Positions 28,580-37,614 of a stretch of DNA of 42,531 nt are shown one piece after another (the first letter of the stretch is position 1; every line of letters starts with the position of its first letter). A program made the position numbers and the translations under genes. The stretch is from positions 1-42,531 of the IMG/VR virus record IMGVR_UViG_3300037245_000614; one strand, given 5' to 3'. This DNA comes from a virus. The notes beneath the pieces were generated by a model. The model did no database searches, was not told where the DNA came from, and saw only the letters and a list, made by a program, of their open reading frames with translations.

Positions 28580-28996
28580 CTATGCCACCGCGATCGGTAT
28601 GTCTGATATAGTAATTGTTGCGTCTAAAGTGATTGAAATACCCGACTGATTCAGGTAGTTTACCCTAAAATCATTATAGTCACCTGCTGAGATTGATATC
28701 GCTCTACGAACAGTTGACCCTGCTGTGGGCTCTATTGTAAAACTCCAACCTGATGTTTCGTAATCATCCGCCCCCGCCCCAACTCTCCTCAGTAGTTCAA
28801 TCGTGAAAACGCCGTCGACTGTACCAGCAGCTCCTAAAAGCGTAAATCCCAGTATGGCCGATGCTTTAGTATCTAATACAGTATCATCTCCGGCAAAGCC
28901 GAAAGCATCTGCCACGGTTTTCCCGTCAATGTCTTCAGGAGTGCCGTCTTTCAGAAAGGCAATAGCCCCATATTTATATCCTGTATTAACACTCAT
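28580..28996 (-). CDS. Beta-rich structural protein, 138 residues
   Basis: A 138-residue protein with alternating strands, without charged helices (LLGAAGTVDGVFTIELLRR, then SFTIEPTAGSTVRRAISISAG), ending in ITLDATITISDIPIAVA. This composition suits a small virion beta sandwich such as a decoration or baseplate protein. Position between a 91-residue gene and the LamG gene supports a virion role. It overlaps the stop of the previous gene by one base. Confidence 0.72.
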   Translation of the reverse strand: MSVNTGYKYGAIAFLKDGTPEDIDGKTVADAFGFAGDDTVLDTKASAILGFTLLGAAGTVDGVFTIELLRRVGAGADDYETSGWSFTIEPTAGSTVRRAISISAGDYNDFRVNYLNQSGISITLDATITISDIPIAVA

Positions 28997-29271
28997 TATT
29001 CACCTCTGCTTTCAAGATATTCTTTTGTGTCGTTTTCGAACTGTGTTACCAATGCCGTTATCGCGTCAGCGTCGGCCTGAGCCTTAGCGTCCTTGGCATC
29101 GAACTGCTTGCCGATACCTTCCATGATATTGGCCTTGGTAGACTTCGAGCTTATCTGGGTCTTGCCAGTGACCTCGTCCGTTACGCCGTCTTTAGTACGG
29201 GTACACACGTAAGACAGCCGTTTTTCCTCACGGTCAAGTACTTTGTATTTTGGATCGAATATTCCATCCAT
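28996..29271 (-). CDS. Hypothetical protein, 91 residues, virion region
   Basis: A 91-residue charged protein. A short strand-rich N-terminus (DPKYKVLDREEKRLSYVCTR) precedes a helical C-terminus (AQADADAITALVTQFENDTKEYLE). No family is recognised. It lies between the large internal-type virion gene and the beta-rich structural gene. Confidence 0.7.
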   Translation of the reverse strand: MDGIFDPKYKVLDREEKRLSYVCTRTKDGVTDEVTGKTQISSKSTKANIMEGIGKQFDAKDAKAQADADAITALVTQFENDTKEYLESRGE

Positions 29272-29287
29272 GATAACTTACTCCTTA

Positions 29288-30514
29288 TTAAATGCCCCAT
29301 CCTTTTGATTTTGCCATTTCTTTGGCCCGCTTTGCAATCTGCTCGGCAGTCGCCTTGTCGCCAAGCTCCTGCCTGGCCATAGCGATATACGTGCTGATTA
29401 TGTCCGCCTGTTTAGCTGTCTTTGTGTCGAGGCCGTCGATGACACGTCGATTATGTCCTTTGCGTTTATACTTACTGGGCATGTGACCCGATGCGTCCGG
29501 TCCGTTCACTCCGTCTTTGAATGCCGCCGCGTAATCATACTGGTGCTTGTCAGAGTACTCTGCAATGGTCTGCGGGTCCATGTCCGGAGAGGCGAACTGC
29601 TGCTCGTTGGCTATGCCTGCCTGCCGATTAAGCGTCCTGTTGAATGGGGGAGCCGTAACCTGGTCGACGCGGTCTGTCATTGAGTGCATTTCCGGGACGT
29701 TCTCGTAATTAGCTGGGTCGACGCGGTCCGTCATTGAGTGCATTTCTGGGACGTTCTCGTATGGGTCGGCCTCACCTACCGGTCGCGGTTGGGCGGTAGC
29801 GTCGACGCCCGGTTGACCGGCTGCGGGACCGCCGCCTCTTAACTCGGCGACCAGGCTCTTAACCATCTCGTTAGCAAATTCGTACATGACCGGATCAAGA
29901 GGCTCTGCATTGCCGCCCTCGATCCCGAAGTACTGACCAGCGGCTTTTTTTAGCTCGGTCGTCCAGTGCTTAAGCTGGTCGGGAAGCGACTTGCCCTCAA
30001 TATCGCCGACGGGGATCTCACCGATCTGCTCTGAGGTTACGGGGTCGATTACTAACATCACTTTTTTGCCGCCCTTTGTTGCGGGGATATACTTCTTAGC
30101 ACCCTGAGCAGTTGACGGTCTACCAACGATACCAGCCTTGTACCTATTGGCCTGGTCGATTTCTTCACGAGATAAACCCTGGTCCCTGAATTGCTGCTGC
30201 TCCTGCTGGTAGTACGCGTCCCGGAGTCTCACTTTGGCGTCGATACTGTCCTGTACCTGCTTCTTTTGGGCCTGGTCGGCGTAGAACATCCTGAACGTCT
30301 CGTTCTCGGTAGCGAACGGAAGCTGTAACATCGCTTTCTGTTTTTCGTCGGCCGTCATATCCGCGTTGCTCATTATCCGAACGATACCCTTCTGGGTATT
30401 ACGCTTCTTATGCTGCTTGAATATAGTTTGCAGATTATCGCCTATACCCTCGATAGTCCGCATGGTCTGAGCCGTCTGAGATGGCCGAGCTCTGAAATCC
30501 TGGATTCCTGCCAT
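29288..30514 (-). CDS. Putative internal virion/ejection protein
   Basis: A 408-residue protein of charged helices. The N-terminal part has coiled regions (DSIDAKVRLRDAYYQQEQQQF) and the middle contains two 18-residue repeats around YENVPEMHSMTDRVD. Its size, helical nature and place between the tail genes and the giant protein suggest an internal head or ejection protein like those of short-tailed phages. I recognise no enzymatic motif. Its stop lies 17 bases before the next start. Confidence 0.62.
   Translation of the reverse strand: MAGIQDFRARPSQTAQTMRTIEGIGDNLQTIFKQHKKRNTQKGIVRIMSNADMTADEKQKAMLQLPFATENETFRMFYADQAQKKQVQDSIDAKVRLRDAYYQQEQQQFRDQGLSREEIDQANRYKAGIVGRPSTAQGAKKYIPATKGGKKVMLVIDPVTSEQIGEIPVGDIEGKSLPDQLKHWTTELKKAAGQYFGIEGGNAEPLDPVMYEFANEMVKSLVAELRGGGPAAGQPGVDATAQPRPVGEADPYENVPEMHSMTDRVDPANYENVPEMHSMTDRVDQVTAPPFNRTLNRQAGIANEQQFASPDMDPQTIAEYSDKHQYDYAAAFKDGVNGPDASGHMPSKYKRKGHNRRVIDGLDTKTAKQADIISTYIAMARQELGDKATAEQIAKRAKEMAKSKGWGI
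29662..29761 (-). repeat. Two 46-bp near-identical direct repeats
   Basis: Copies at 29662-29707 and 29716-29761 differ at two bases. They are 54 bases apart and therefore in frame, encoding a duplicated stretch with NVPEMHSMTDRVD in the ejection-type protein. Confidence 0.85.
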
Positions 30515-30536
30515 TGTAATACACCTCTCTGGTTAA

Positions 30537-31394
30537 TTAGTACCATTCTTCATTAGACTTCACGCCGCCGCCGCTATTGCCACTACCTGAGTTCATTGGT
30601 TTCGAGCTACCTTGTTGCTGCCCTGACCCTGACTGGGCCATAGACGTGCCACCGGACAGATACCCGGCGTAAAGCTTCGTAACGCCATACGTATCAGTAA
30701 CCCAGTTACTCTGTCCGCCACCCGTCATATACGGCGTGCTTGCCCCGATGAGCTGGGCGGCAAGTTGGGTCTGGAACTGGTAAGGGAACTGGATCGTCTG
30801 CATTGCCTGAGCATAAACCGCTTCGTTTCGCTGGTTCTCGATCTGCCGCTCAAGGTCGGCGATTGCCTGGAGGTTGCCGGTCGATGCTATTCTGTTAGCG
30901 TCCAGCCGGCTAAGATCGTTGGCCGCCGCACCCATCCGTCCCCGCTCCGTCTCGTACATGCCGCCAAGCTGGGTAAGTGTGTTGCGGTCCCTCTTACGCT
31001 TATCCTCTGCCTCGACAGCCATACGGGGCGTACTCTGGAGCATACCGCCAAGATTAGCACCCTGGCGAATATCGGTTTGGCCTGCGATTTTAAGATCCTC
31101 GCTTTCTTGCCTGAGCCCCTTGTAATAGTCGCTCGTGCGAGGGTCGTACTCACCCTTAATAATATCGGTAAGGTAGCTCTGAGCCGTACCATAGTTGGCG
31201 TTAAGGTCGCCGATCTGCCTGCCGACGCCAGCCTGTATAGCCTGCTGGTTCTCGGTCAGACCCGCGATCCTCTGCGTTGGCAACTCTGGGACACCTTCGT
31301 CCATTAAGTTCCTGATGAAATTAAGACCAGCCCGTTTTTGCGGTGCGTATGGGTCTTTTAGTTTTTCGCCTTTTGAAAATGCTCCGCCAGCCAT
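30537..31394 (-). CDS. Putative tail/ejection structural protein, 285 residues
   Basis: A 285-residue Ala/Gln/Arg-rich helical protein (GLTENQQAIQAGVGRQIGDL, YKGLRQESEDL) with a Gly/Ser/Gln-rich tail ending SGNSGGGVKSNEEWY. Proteins of this composition occur among the DNA-ejection and tail-assembly proteins of short-tailed phages. No fold can be named. It follows the 233-residue structural protein by 35 bases. Confidence 0.62.
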   Translation of the reverse strand: MAGGAFSKGEKLKDPYAPQKRAGLNFIRNLMDEGVPELPTQRIAGLTENQQAIQAGVGRQIGDLNANYGTAQSYLTDIIKGEYDPRTSDYYKGLRQESEDLKIAGQTDIRQGANLGGMLQSTPRMAVEAEDKRKRDRNTLTQLGGMYETERGRMGAAANDLSRLDANRIASTGNLQAIADLERQIENQRNEAVYAQAMQTIQFPYQFQTQLAAQLIGASTPYMTGGGQSNWVTDTYGVTKLYAGYLSGGTSMAQSGSGQQQGSSKPMNSGSGNSGGGVKSNEEWY

Positions 31395-31429
31395 AGCGTT
31401 ACTCCTTAATTATTATTTTCTTTACTCTT

Positions 31430-32131
31430 TTACTCAGTGGTATGCTCGTACCAGAAGAAATCAATGTCTACGACTAAATCTGCCGTTGTTCGCTTTATTA
31501 TCTCAAATACGTACACCGAATTTTGTTTTGCTATTATCTCATAATTGAGACCGGGGGCTACGCCGACCGGGTTACGACCTCCTCCGTTCCTTGCCGCCCA
31601 TATTTTATTGCCGGGGGTGTCGATAACTGGTCCGGCTACGGCCACAAGCGTCGGTGTGTTCGCACTCTCCCTGTCGCAATTCATACCGGGTACGGCCACT
31701 CCGCCCGTTATAGTTGCGTCTTCGTATATATTCACCTCAGTATCAACGTCGGGAGCAAGTTTAGCCCTGGCGTGAACTCTTTTGCCGGAGTTTGGTGTGC
31801 TGAACGCGAAGTAAGTTGTATTGCCTGTACCTTCGGTATCCACCAGGAATGTTTTAATGAAATAGAAGTCGCCCTCGTGCATTTCGTGATGCTCTATGCC
31901 GATCGATACGGGAACCTTATGGACATTGTCGAATTCGCCCAGCCTTGTTGAGTCATTTGGGTCTTGTTGTATTACATGTGCCAAACCATTCTCCACGTAA
32001 TTACGCAGTAATCGATAATCTTCATCGTACCGCTTTATCATATCATTTATTATTTTATTCGCCTGCTCAATGCTCGTAACCTGCACTGGCATTATATTGT
32101 GCGTCTGAGGGGGGAGTAACGGCTCTGGCAT
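31430..32131 (-). CDS. Phage structural protein of the common beta-sandwich decoration type
   Basis: A 233-residue protein. Residues about 70-230 match a widespread phage structural pattern: VSIGIEHHEMHEGDFYFI, a strand with VHARAKLAP, NIYEDATITGGVAVPGMNCDRES, a Gly-rich turn near AARNGGGRNPVG, and a final LNYEIIAKQNSVYVFEI. Such proteins are minor capsid or decoration proteins. The stop of the upstream gene overlaps its ATG (TAATG). Confidence 0.72.
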   Translation of the reverse strand: MPEPLLPPQTHNIMPVQVTSIEQANKIINDMIKRYDEDYRLLRNYVENGLAHVIQQDPNDSTRLGEFDNVHKVPVSIGIEHHEMHEGDFYFIKTFLVDTEGTGNTTYFAFSTPNSGKRVHARAKLAPDVDTEVNIYEDATITGGVAVPGMNCDRESANTPTLVAVAGPVIDTPGNKIWAARNGGGRNPVGVAPGLNYEIIAKQNSVYVFEIIKRTTADLVVDIDFFWYEHTTE

Positions 32132-33960
32132 TATCTCGCTCCTACAGGCACGTACTCGAACTCAACGCCGATAAAGTTATATTTATTTGTAGCCCCGATC
32201 TTAAGCTCGAAGTTCCGAGCCCGCATGTCGACGGCAAGCCGCTTGCGGATAATCTTCTCAGTTCCGTCAAGGATTACGCTGCCGAGACTCTGGAAATTAG
32301 CCTCAGTGTCACGCTTGATACTTATGTTCGCCGTTTCCTCACTGCCTGCACCGTTTGAATTAAAGTAAAGGTACATTTGCAGCATTCGCTTATAAAAGTT
32401 AAGCGACTGCTTACCAGTCATATCGGTCGATACTACAAAGAAGCTCTCGTAAGCTACGCCGTCATCGGTGTAAGCTCCATGCACTTCGTAAGTATTACCA
32501 TTAGCGTCACTGCAAAGGTCGACCGGGAAATCAGTGTTTGCGTCGGCGGTATCCCACGAGTCCCATCCGATGTCGTTCCACGTTGCGAACGGCCACGTAT
32601 CCCAGGTATAAGTCGTTTGACGGGTGTACGATCCGAACGCGGTGACGGGGATCTCCCGCTCCTCCCATTTACCGGCCTTGAATACTAGTACTTTGTTATT
32701 TGCCGTCGAGGCGTTACCGTAAGCGACCGCCCACCAAATCTCGTCATACTCAGCGATGTAAGTCGACCGCATTAAGCCAAGCAATTCTGGGTTAAGGTCG
32801 CGGGTGGTTTTGACCAGGGCCTTACTTACGTTGCCGTAAGAGACCTCCCTGAAATTCTTGTCAGTCCCGTAGTAAAACAGGTTTCCATCCTTGTCGTTTA
32901 TGACGCTGCCGGGTGCGACGCAGCCGACCGCCGGGTTAAGCTGGTCCTGGTTGAACGGGATCGCCCCGCCGACGTACCACATTTTTCGTTGCGATGCTCG
33001 CTTAAATATACATAGATAACCCTGCCACTCACCGAACCCGCCGGATATGTCACCGTCGCCGGATATGTAAGCGGTCCCAGCGTCCTTGCCGGTATCCTGC
33101 CTGAAACCTCCAGTCGACACGCCTTCGCCAATATTCGACCAGGCGACACTTGATGGGTAGATGATCGAGCCGGTATTGTACGTCACGTAGCCAAGAAAAA
33201 CGTAGTTTCTGAACGCCTTGATATATTTTGCTTTCGATATGAAATCGCTAGAGGTCTCTGATAATTGGGTGTCCATGTACTCGAATACGCCAGCCGTGTC
33301 ACCGTCCCACTGGATCGGCAAGTCCTGGTTATTCGTGGCGACAAGGTACTCGCCGTAAACGTCGGTGTCCCAGTACTCGGTTTCGGCGGTAAGATCGCCG
33401 GCCGGGCTTATGTCTACCCATGTCGTTGTTACTGTGTTCCAGTAATAAATGGTGTCCGAGGTGAATGCGACAAGCCGCTCGGTCTGGTCGGATAAAACAA
33501 ATCGGCTGTAACGCATTATCTCGTTACCATCCGGGGTCGGCACTTTCCTAAAATCGTTACTGGCCGGGTCATTACTGGTAACATCGGCGTCGAGGAATAA
33601 ATAGGCAGCATCGGCGATAGTGATCGACGTGGTGGTAGTTATAATAGTATCACTGCTAACGACCGCACTGCTAACAATGGTATGCTGAGCATAATCGCCG
33701 TCAGTGTTGTATATGGTGATCGTATCACTGGATGTAAATAATGCGGTCTGGTCGCCGTCAATAGTCGCAGTTACTCCGTCCGTAGACAGGACGGCATACA
33801 CTCCGCGAACCATCTCAGGCTTACGCAGCTTGGCCGAACGTATTTCCCCGTCCCATTCTTGAGCATTGCTGTTCTCGCTGGTTACGGCGTTGCTCAGGAG
33901 AATGACTGGGAAGTCTTCTCGTTGGCCTTGTGTCGGCGAATATATTGCGAATTTGTTCAT
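32131..33960 (-). CDS. Large beta-rich tail protein (nozzle/hub type)
   Basis: A 609-residue protein. I place the start at the ATG that overlaps the fibre stop (TAATG, 33956-33960), with AGGA upstream; a GTG at 33981 is possible. The sequence has many WD-like beta repeats with Trp, Tyr and Asp turns (YYWNTVTTTWVDIS, DIGWDSWDTAD), and closely matches the size and composition of propeller-type tail nozzle proteins of short-tailed phages. The first 40 residues (FPVILLSNAVTSENSNAQEW) are a typical lead segment. It likely builds the tail tip below the connector. Confidence 0.7.
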   Translation of the reverse strand: MNKFAIYSPTQGQREDFPVILLSNAVTSENSNAQEWDGEIRSAKLRKPEMVRGVYAVLSTDGVTATIDGDQTALFTSSDTITIYNTDGDYAQHTIVSSAVVSSDTIITTTTSITIADAAYLFLDADVTSNDPASNDFRKVPTPDGNEIMRYSRFVLSDQTERLVAFTSDTIYYWNTVTTTWVDISPAGDLTAETEYWDTDVYGEYLVATNNQDLPIQWDGDTAGVFEYMDTQLSETSSDFISKAKYIKAFRNYVFLGYVTYNTGSIIYPSSVAWSNIGEGVSTGGFRQDTGKDAGTAYISGDGDISGGFGEWQGYLCIFKRASQRKMWYVGGAIPFNQDQLNPAVGCVAPGSVINDKDGNLFYYGTDKNFREVSYGNVSKALVKTTRDLNPELLGLMRSTYIAEYDEIWWAVAYGNASTANNKVLVFKAGKWEEREIPVTAFGSYTRQTTYTWDTWPFATWNDIGWDSWDTADANTDFPVDLCSDANGNTYEVHGAYTDDGVAYESFFVVSTDMTGKQSLNFYKRMLQMYLYFNSNGAGSEETANISIKRDTEANFQSLGSVILDGTEKIIRKRLAVDMRARNFELKIGATNKYNFIGVEFEYVPVGAR

Positions 33961-34814
33961 TAGTATCCTATTGCGAACCATTCAAGGGCGTCGATAGCGG
34001 CACTATTGCTAATATACAATACAAGTGTCGTAGTGTTATAACTCTTAACAACGGGGCCAAAGTTTCCACCGGACGGGGCAGCGTCGAATAATGACACCTG
34101 AGCGTGCAAGCAGGCGGTTGGGAATGCCGCTACTGCATCGTCGGCGAATGTAATGGTATAATTTCCGGAGCTTGATATAGTTTTCTTGCCGAACTTCATA
34201 ATTAAGCCGTTCGGCAGGGTTACGCTTTTCTCGCCCGCGTAGCCAGCACTCGGTCCGGACGCCGCGGGGACCATCGTTGCTAATTTGTCGACATACTTTT
34301 TGTTAGCGACCCCAGTATCCTCGGCAGGCTCGGCGTCGGTATCCATCCTCGCAGCGTCCGACAAGAGCATTACGTCAGTGTCGTCAGCCTCATTGCGTCC
34401 GGCCTTGATAAGATCGACAAACCCGTCACCCGCTTCGTTGTCAGCCTGGAGCGGCGTATTATTAGCAACAATGTTCTTGTCAAGATTAACCTTGCCACCT
34501 CTGGTAATCTGGGCCTCGTCCAAATTCTCGTCGATGTAATGCAGCTCGGCAACGCTGTCGGCGTCCTTGGAGAATACAACACCCTTATTAGCAGCAACAC
34601 TAACAGGCGAAGTCGTTACCCGTAAGGTCGCTTTGGCATGTTCGCCCGCAGCGTCCTCCTGGTAGCCCACGTCGGTAGTGTTAGCACCGACATAGTGGTC
34701 AACCTCTAATATCTCGATAACGCCAGCGTTCGTCTTGCGAATCTGATCGTCACCCTGCTTGGGGTCTGCTGTACCCTTCGGATTGTTCGGATCGATTGGG
34801 GTAGATTTAGACAT
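33960..34814 (-). CDS. Tail fibre/spike with gp53-like C-terminal domain
   Basis: A 284-residue protein. Residues about 1-190 are an irregular, beta-rich shaft with Asp/Asn/Ala. Residues about 195-284 resemble the gp53-like C-terminal domain of tail fibres: KSVTLPNGLIMKFGKK, ISSSGNYTITFADDAVAAFP and an end of YISNSAAIDALEWFAIGY. Such domains bind receptors. Together with the deacetylase spike it gives the virion at least two receptor proteins. It overlaps the connector gene by eight bases. Confidence 0.82.
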   Translation of the reverse strand: MSKSTPIDPNNPKGTADPKQGDDQIRKTNAGVIEILEVDHYVGANTTDVGYQEDAAGEHAKATLRVTTSPVSVAANKGVVFSKDADSVAELHYIDENLDEAQITRGGKVNLDKNIVANNTPLQADNEAGDGFVDLIKAGRNEADDTDVMLLSDAARMDTDAEPAEDTGVANKKYVDKLATMVPAASGPSAGYAGEKSVTLPNGLIMKFGKKTISSSGNYTITFADDAVAAFPTACLHAQVSLFDAAPSGGNFGPVVKSYNTTTLVLYISNSAAIDALEWFAIGY

Positions 34815-35385
34815 AATGTCGGTCGCTTCCTCTGCCGTGCGTAATATTTACGGTTGGTGATGGCAGTTTTGCAAGTTCGCCTTCGAATTTTTGTCTGCGA
34901 TATTCTTCTTTATCCTCGATCTCATAGTCGCCGTAAGTCTTTGACGCGGATAATTGAACGATAGCAGGCTGGTAAATGTCTGGAAACTCAAGGTTTACGT
35001 CTATCGCTCCATGAGTCCGGTCGTAATAGATGGTATAGTCTTTGGTGTTGCCCCTGGTCGGCTCGACATAAATTATCCCATTATAAACGCAATACCCTCG
35101 GCGGACATTCTGTCGCCACTCCTCGAAGCTGATCGGGTCAAGCACGTCGGTCCCCAGGTAAAAGGTCTCGACGGATAAGTCTGAAAGCATATCGGTCGGT
35201 GCGGGCGACTGATTATCGCTGTCGATCGTACCGGTATCGGTATCTCTTAAAAAGCCGGTACGCAGTGCGATCTCGTTGCAAGCCTCCAGGAGCAATATAT
35301 TAAAATACTCCTGAGTAAACTTCGCCGTGTCGCGTTGAGTGATCTGAACTACTCTCGCGTATATATTGGCCGCTATTATTGACAT
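34807..35385 (-). CDS. Head-tail connector/adaptor
   Basis: A 192-residue protein in the position of a head completion or adaptor protein, between capsid and tail genes. It begins with helices (YARVVQITQRDTAKFTQEYF, NEIALRTGFL), then a beta domain (DPISFEEWRQNVRRGYCVYN) and helices (IVQLSASKTYGDYEIEDKEEYRRQ), as in phage adaptor proteins. I cannot name a family. The leader contains a strong hairpin after the capsid gene. Confidence 0.7.
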   Translation of the reverse strand: MSIIAANIYARVVQITQRDTAKFTQEYFNILLLEACNEIALRTGFLRDTDTGTIDSDNQSPAPTDMLSDLSVETFYLGTDVLDPISFEEWRQNVRRGYCVYNGIIYVEPTRGNTKDYTIYYDRTHGAIDVNLEFPDIYQPAIVQLSASKTYGDYEIEDKEEYRRQKFEGELAKLPSPTVNITHGRGSDRHYV

Positions 35386-35407
35386 GGTTTCGCCTCGATA
35401 AAGTTAT

Positions 35408-35433
35408 GGGTGGGAGCCGTCTTGCTCCCACCC
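35408..35433 (-). other. Perfect 10-bp hairpin after the capsid gene
   Basis: On the minus strand GGGTGGGAGC / GCTCCCACCC with loop AAGACG lies 22 bases after the capsid stop. A second palindrome, ACCCTTAAGGGT (35430-35441), overlaps it. Only scattered T residues follow, so it may act as a partial terminator or stabilise the 3' end of the abundant capsid message. Confidence 0.7.
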
Positions 35434-35454
35434 TTAAGGGTTAGTTTGGACGTA

Positions 35455-36723
35455 TTAGGCTGCTACGTCCAGGCCCACCGCAGTATCGATGACGATACAT
35501 CCAAACGCGACATCCGCACCAGCCGCTCCGGTCGCAAAGACTGATTTCTTTGCCCCGTAGATCATGTTGGTGTGTGTACCGAATTTGGTGTGCTGCCAGT
35601 CACGGAAACCGTCACGCCATATAGGCTGCTTGCCCCATGCAAGGCAACCTGCCTGAGCACCGCAGAACAAAGCACGGTGAACGGTGATACCGCTTGCACA
35701 GGCATCGATCCCGTAGTTGGTCGTGGACTTCTCGAATGTCTCCGAGGCTGTCACGCCGTTCTCACCGTAGCGACTGTGAACAAGGTCGGTGACTTTTACC
35801 AGAACATTGTTCCAGATATAGTCAACACCCTTAAACAGAATGTTCTCGTCACCGCGAACGCCTGCGTTCTGGACGGCATTGATCCACGCGGTCTCGCCAC
35901 GAAGTGCCTTTTCCTGCAAACGACTGATAAAGAGAAGATAGTACGGCTCACCGTTGACCATAATCGGTCGAAGTGGACTGAGGAAATTACCGGAACCGTC
36001 GATATCGGTGCGTGCCATACGTTTAACATGCTCGATGACCTGAGTGCCAAACAGACAATTCGAATCACTGGTGATAGCTGCATCGCCAGAGACGCGGAAA
36101 ACAACGCCCGCCTTAGTCTGTCCGCCGCAGAAAAATCGAACGGCAGTAGTAGACTTGTCGACCGCGGCCCCATCACTGGAGACGTAGTTAACGGTTTCGA
36201 TGTACTCGCTCGATGCGTCGACCGCACGAGCACCGGTGATCTTACCGGCGAGCTTCATCGTCGGTAAGCCGGACAGAGCACAGAAACAATCATTACCCTG
36301 AATACGTCCAACCCACTCGCGGGCAGTTGTTCGGTTTTTGTCACGAAGTGACGTGTACGCCGACTGCTCGGTCGCGTTACCCGCGATGAGCCATGAGTTA
36401 CCACGCTCGGCGATCTCTACGCTCTCGTCGTAGAAAGTCATTGAGACTTCGTTACCTTCGTAAACGCCGTCATTACCCTGACCGTCAGAGTTATCAATCC
36501 CACGGAGACCAAAGGTGATCTTACTACCCTTGTTCGCCTGGAAATCTCTGTTGACCTGGATGATCGACGTGTCTTTCATCCCCGTAAACGGGGCCAATGG
36601 GTTTGCTGCGAAAGCAAACTTGTAATCGTCCTTACTCCAAATCTGAGGAATAAGGGCCGTGTTAGCTGCGGAAACGTACGCATTGGGTGCGGACGCGTTC
36701 CGTCTAAAACTGGTTGCACTCAT
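35455..36723 (-). CDS. Major capsid protein, N4-gp56 family
   Basis: A 422-residue protein. The early part PQIWSKDDYKFAFAANPLAPFTG, then SKITFGLRGIDNSDGQGNDGVYEGNE and FYDESVEIAERGNSWLIAG, are hallmarks of N4-gp56-type HK97-fold capsid proteins. The rest includes ITVHRALFCGAQAGCLAWGK near the end. It forms the icosahedral shell. It follows the scaffold gene by 28 bases and is followed by a strong hairpin, which may raise its expression. Confidence 0.92.
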   Translation of the reverse strand: MSATSFRRNASAPNAYVSAANTALIPQIWSKDDYKFAFAANPLAPFTGMKDTSIIQVNRDFQANKGSKITFGLRGIDNSDGQGNDGVYEGNEVSMTFYDESVEIAERGNSWLIAGNATEQSAYTSLRDKNRTTAREWVGRIQGNDCFCALSGLPTMKLAGKITGARAVDASSEYIETVNYVSSDGAAVDKSTTAVRFFCGGQTKAGVVFRVSGDAAITSDSNCLFGTQVIEHVKRMARTDIDGSGNFLSPLRPIMVNGEPYYLLFISRLQEKALRGETAWINAVQNAGVRGDENILFKGVDYIWNNVLVKVTDLVHSRYGENGVTASETFEKSTTNYGIDACASGITVHRALFCGAQAGCLAWGKQPIWRDGFRDWQHTKFGTHTNMIYGAKKSVFATGAAGADVAFGCIVIDTAVGLDVAA

Positions 36724-36751
36724 AATGAAATACTCCTATTTTACGCCGGAG

Positions 36752-37501
36752 CTAGCTGTAAATATCATCGAAGATTTGTTCTTCTTCGGATAGCTCGGCA
36801 TTGTTAATGTTTTCGTTCGTAGGTGTATTCGTAGGAGTTCGTTTTTGTACAGGTTGCCGGTTAAGAATCTGGCAGCCTATTTCGTAGGCTTTTTCGGCGG
36901 CATTGTCAGCGTTTCGGATCTCGGCTTTGGCTTTGGGGCTTAATTGTACGTTCTGCATTGCTCCGATTACGTCATAGTAATCTGGTCGCTCTGCCGCAAT
37001 TATGTCCTGGTCGGCCTCGGCTTTGGTGGTTTTAGCGTCAATCAGGTCTTTGGCCCGTTGCTGCTTATACCTTGCGTCTGCCTTGGCGTCTGCTTTGGCT
37101 TCGATCTGTGCTGCAAGCTGCCTTGCGTCCTTGCCGGTTAAGAAGTCATCGTCGTCGATCTCAGGTCCGGAATTTTCCGCGTCCGTTCGCGTAGTCTGAG
37201 ATTCTAACTGCTTGACTCTGGCCTCTGCTGCCTGTGCTCGCTCTCTAAGCTTCAAGTGCTTATCGACCGGCACAAACCCGTCTGCGTGCGGTTTATCTTC
37301 CTGCTCATCCTCTACGTCATCCGCGTCGGCGATCAGGTCGGTAATTGACACATTAGGCTTTTCGGCTTCAACTTCTTCGGAAATTTTCTCGGTGACTTCT
37401 TCGCCAACTTCTATAACTTCCTCATTAGTATCGGGTCCAGCTTCTTCTGCACCTACCATGAACTCATCTACATCTACACCTTTTTCAATTTCTTCACTCA
37501 T
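36752..37501 (-). CDS. Capsid scaffolding protein
   Basis: A 249-residue, very acidic protein directly before the capsid gene. The first 75 residues are Glu/Asp/Val rich and disordered. The segment GFVPVDKHLKLRERAQAAEARVKQLE starts a coiled coil typical of scaffolds. The C-terminus is SEEEQIFDDIYS. Scaffolds of this shape hold the capsid protein during assembly and then leave. No protease gene is nearby. Confidence 0.82.
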   Translation of the reverse strand: MSEEIEKGVDVDEFMVGAEEAGPDTNEEVIEVGEEVTEKISEEVEAEKPNVSITDLIADADDVEDEQEDKPHADGFVPVDKHLKLRERAQAAEARVKQLESQTTRTDAENSGPEIDDDDFLTGKDARQLAAQIEAKADAKADARYKQQRAKDLIDAKTTKAEADQDIIAAERPDYYDVIGAMQNVQLSPKAKAEIRNADNAAEKAYEIGCQILNRQPVQKRTPTNTPTNENINNAELSEEEQIFDDIYS

Positions 37502-37614
37502 AAAAGAGCTCCCTTTTTACCGGCTGGATGAGCCGTAATGTTGCCCGCATGTCACAGTCTGCGTTTACTGCCGTCTTTTAACCGATGACGGATCGTTAGG
37601 TGGTTAAAGTTTAT
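37502..37614 (-). other. Intergenic leader of the scaffold/capsid genes
   Basis: This 113-base gap between the glycosyltransferase and scaffold genes has a 5-bp hairpin CGGCT-CATCC-AGCCG on the minus strand shortly before the AAAGGGAGC ribosome site. No clear promoter box is visible. It may be a processing or translation-control site for the head genes. Confidence 0.35.
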
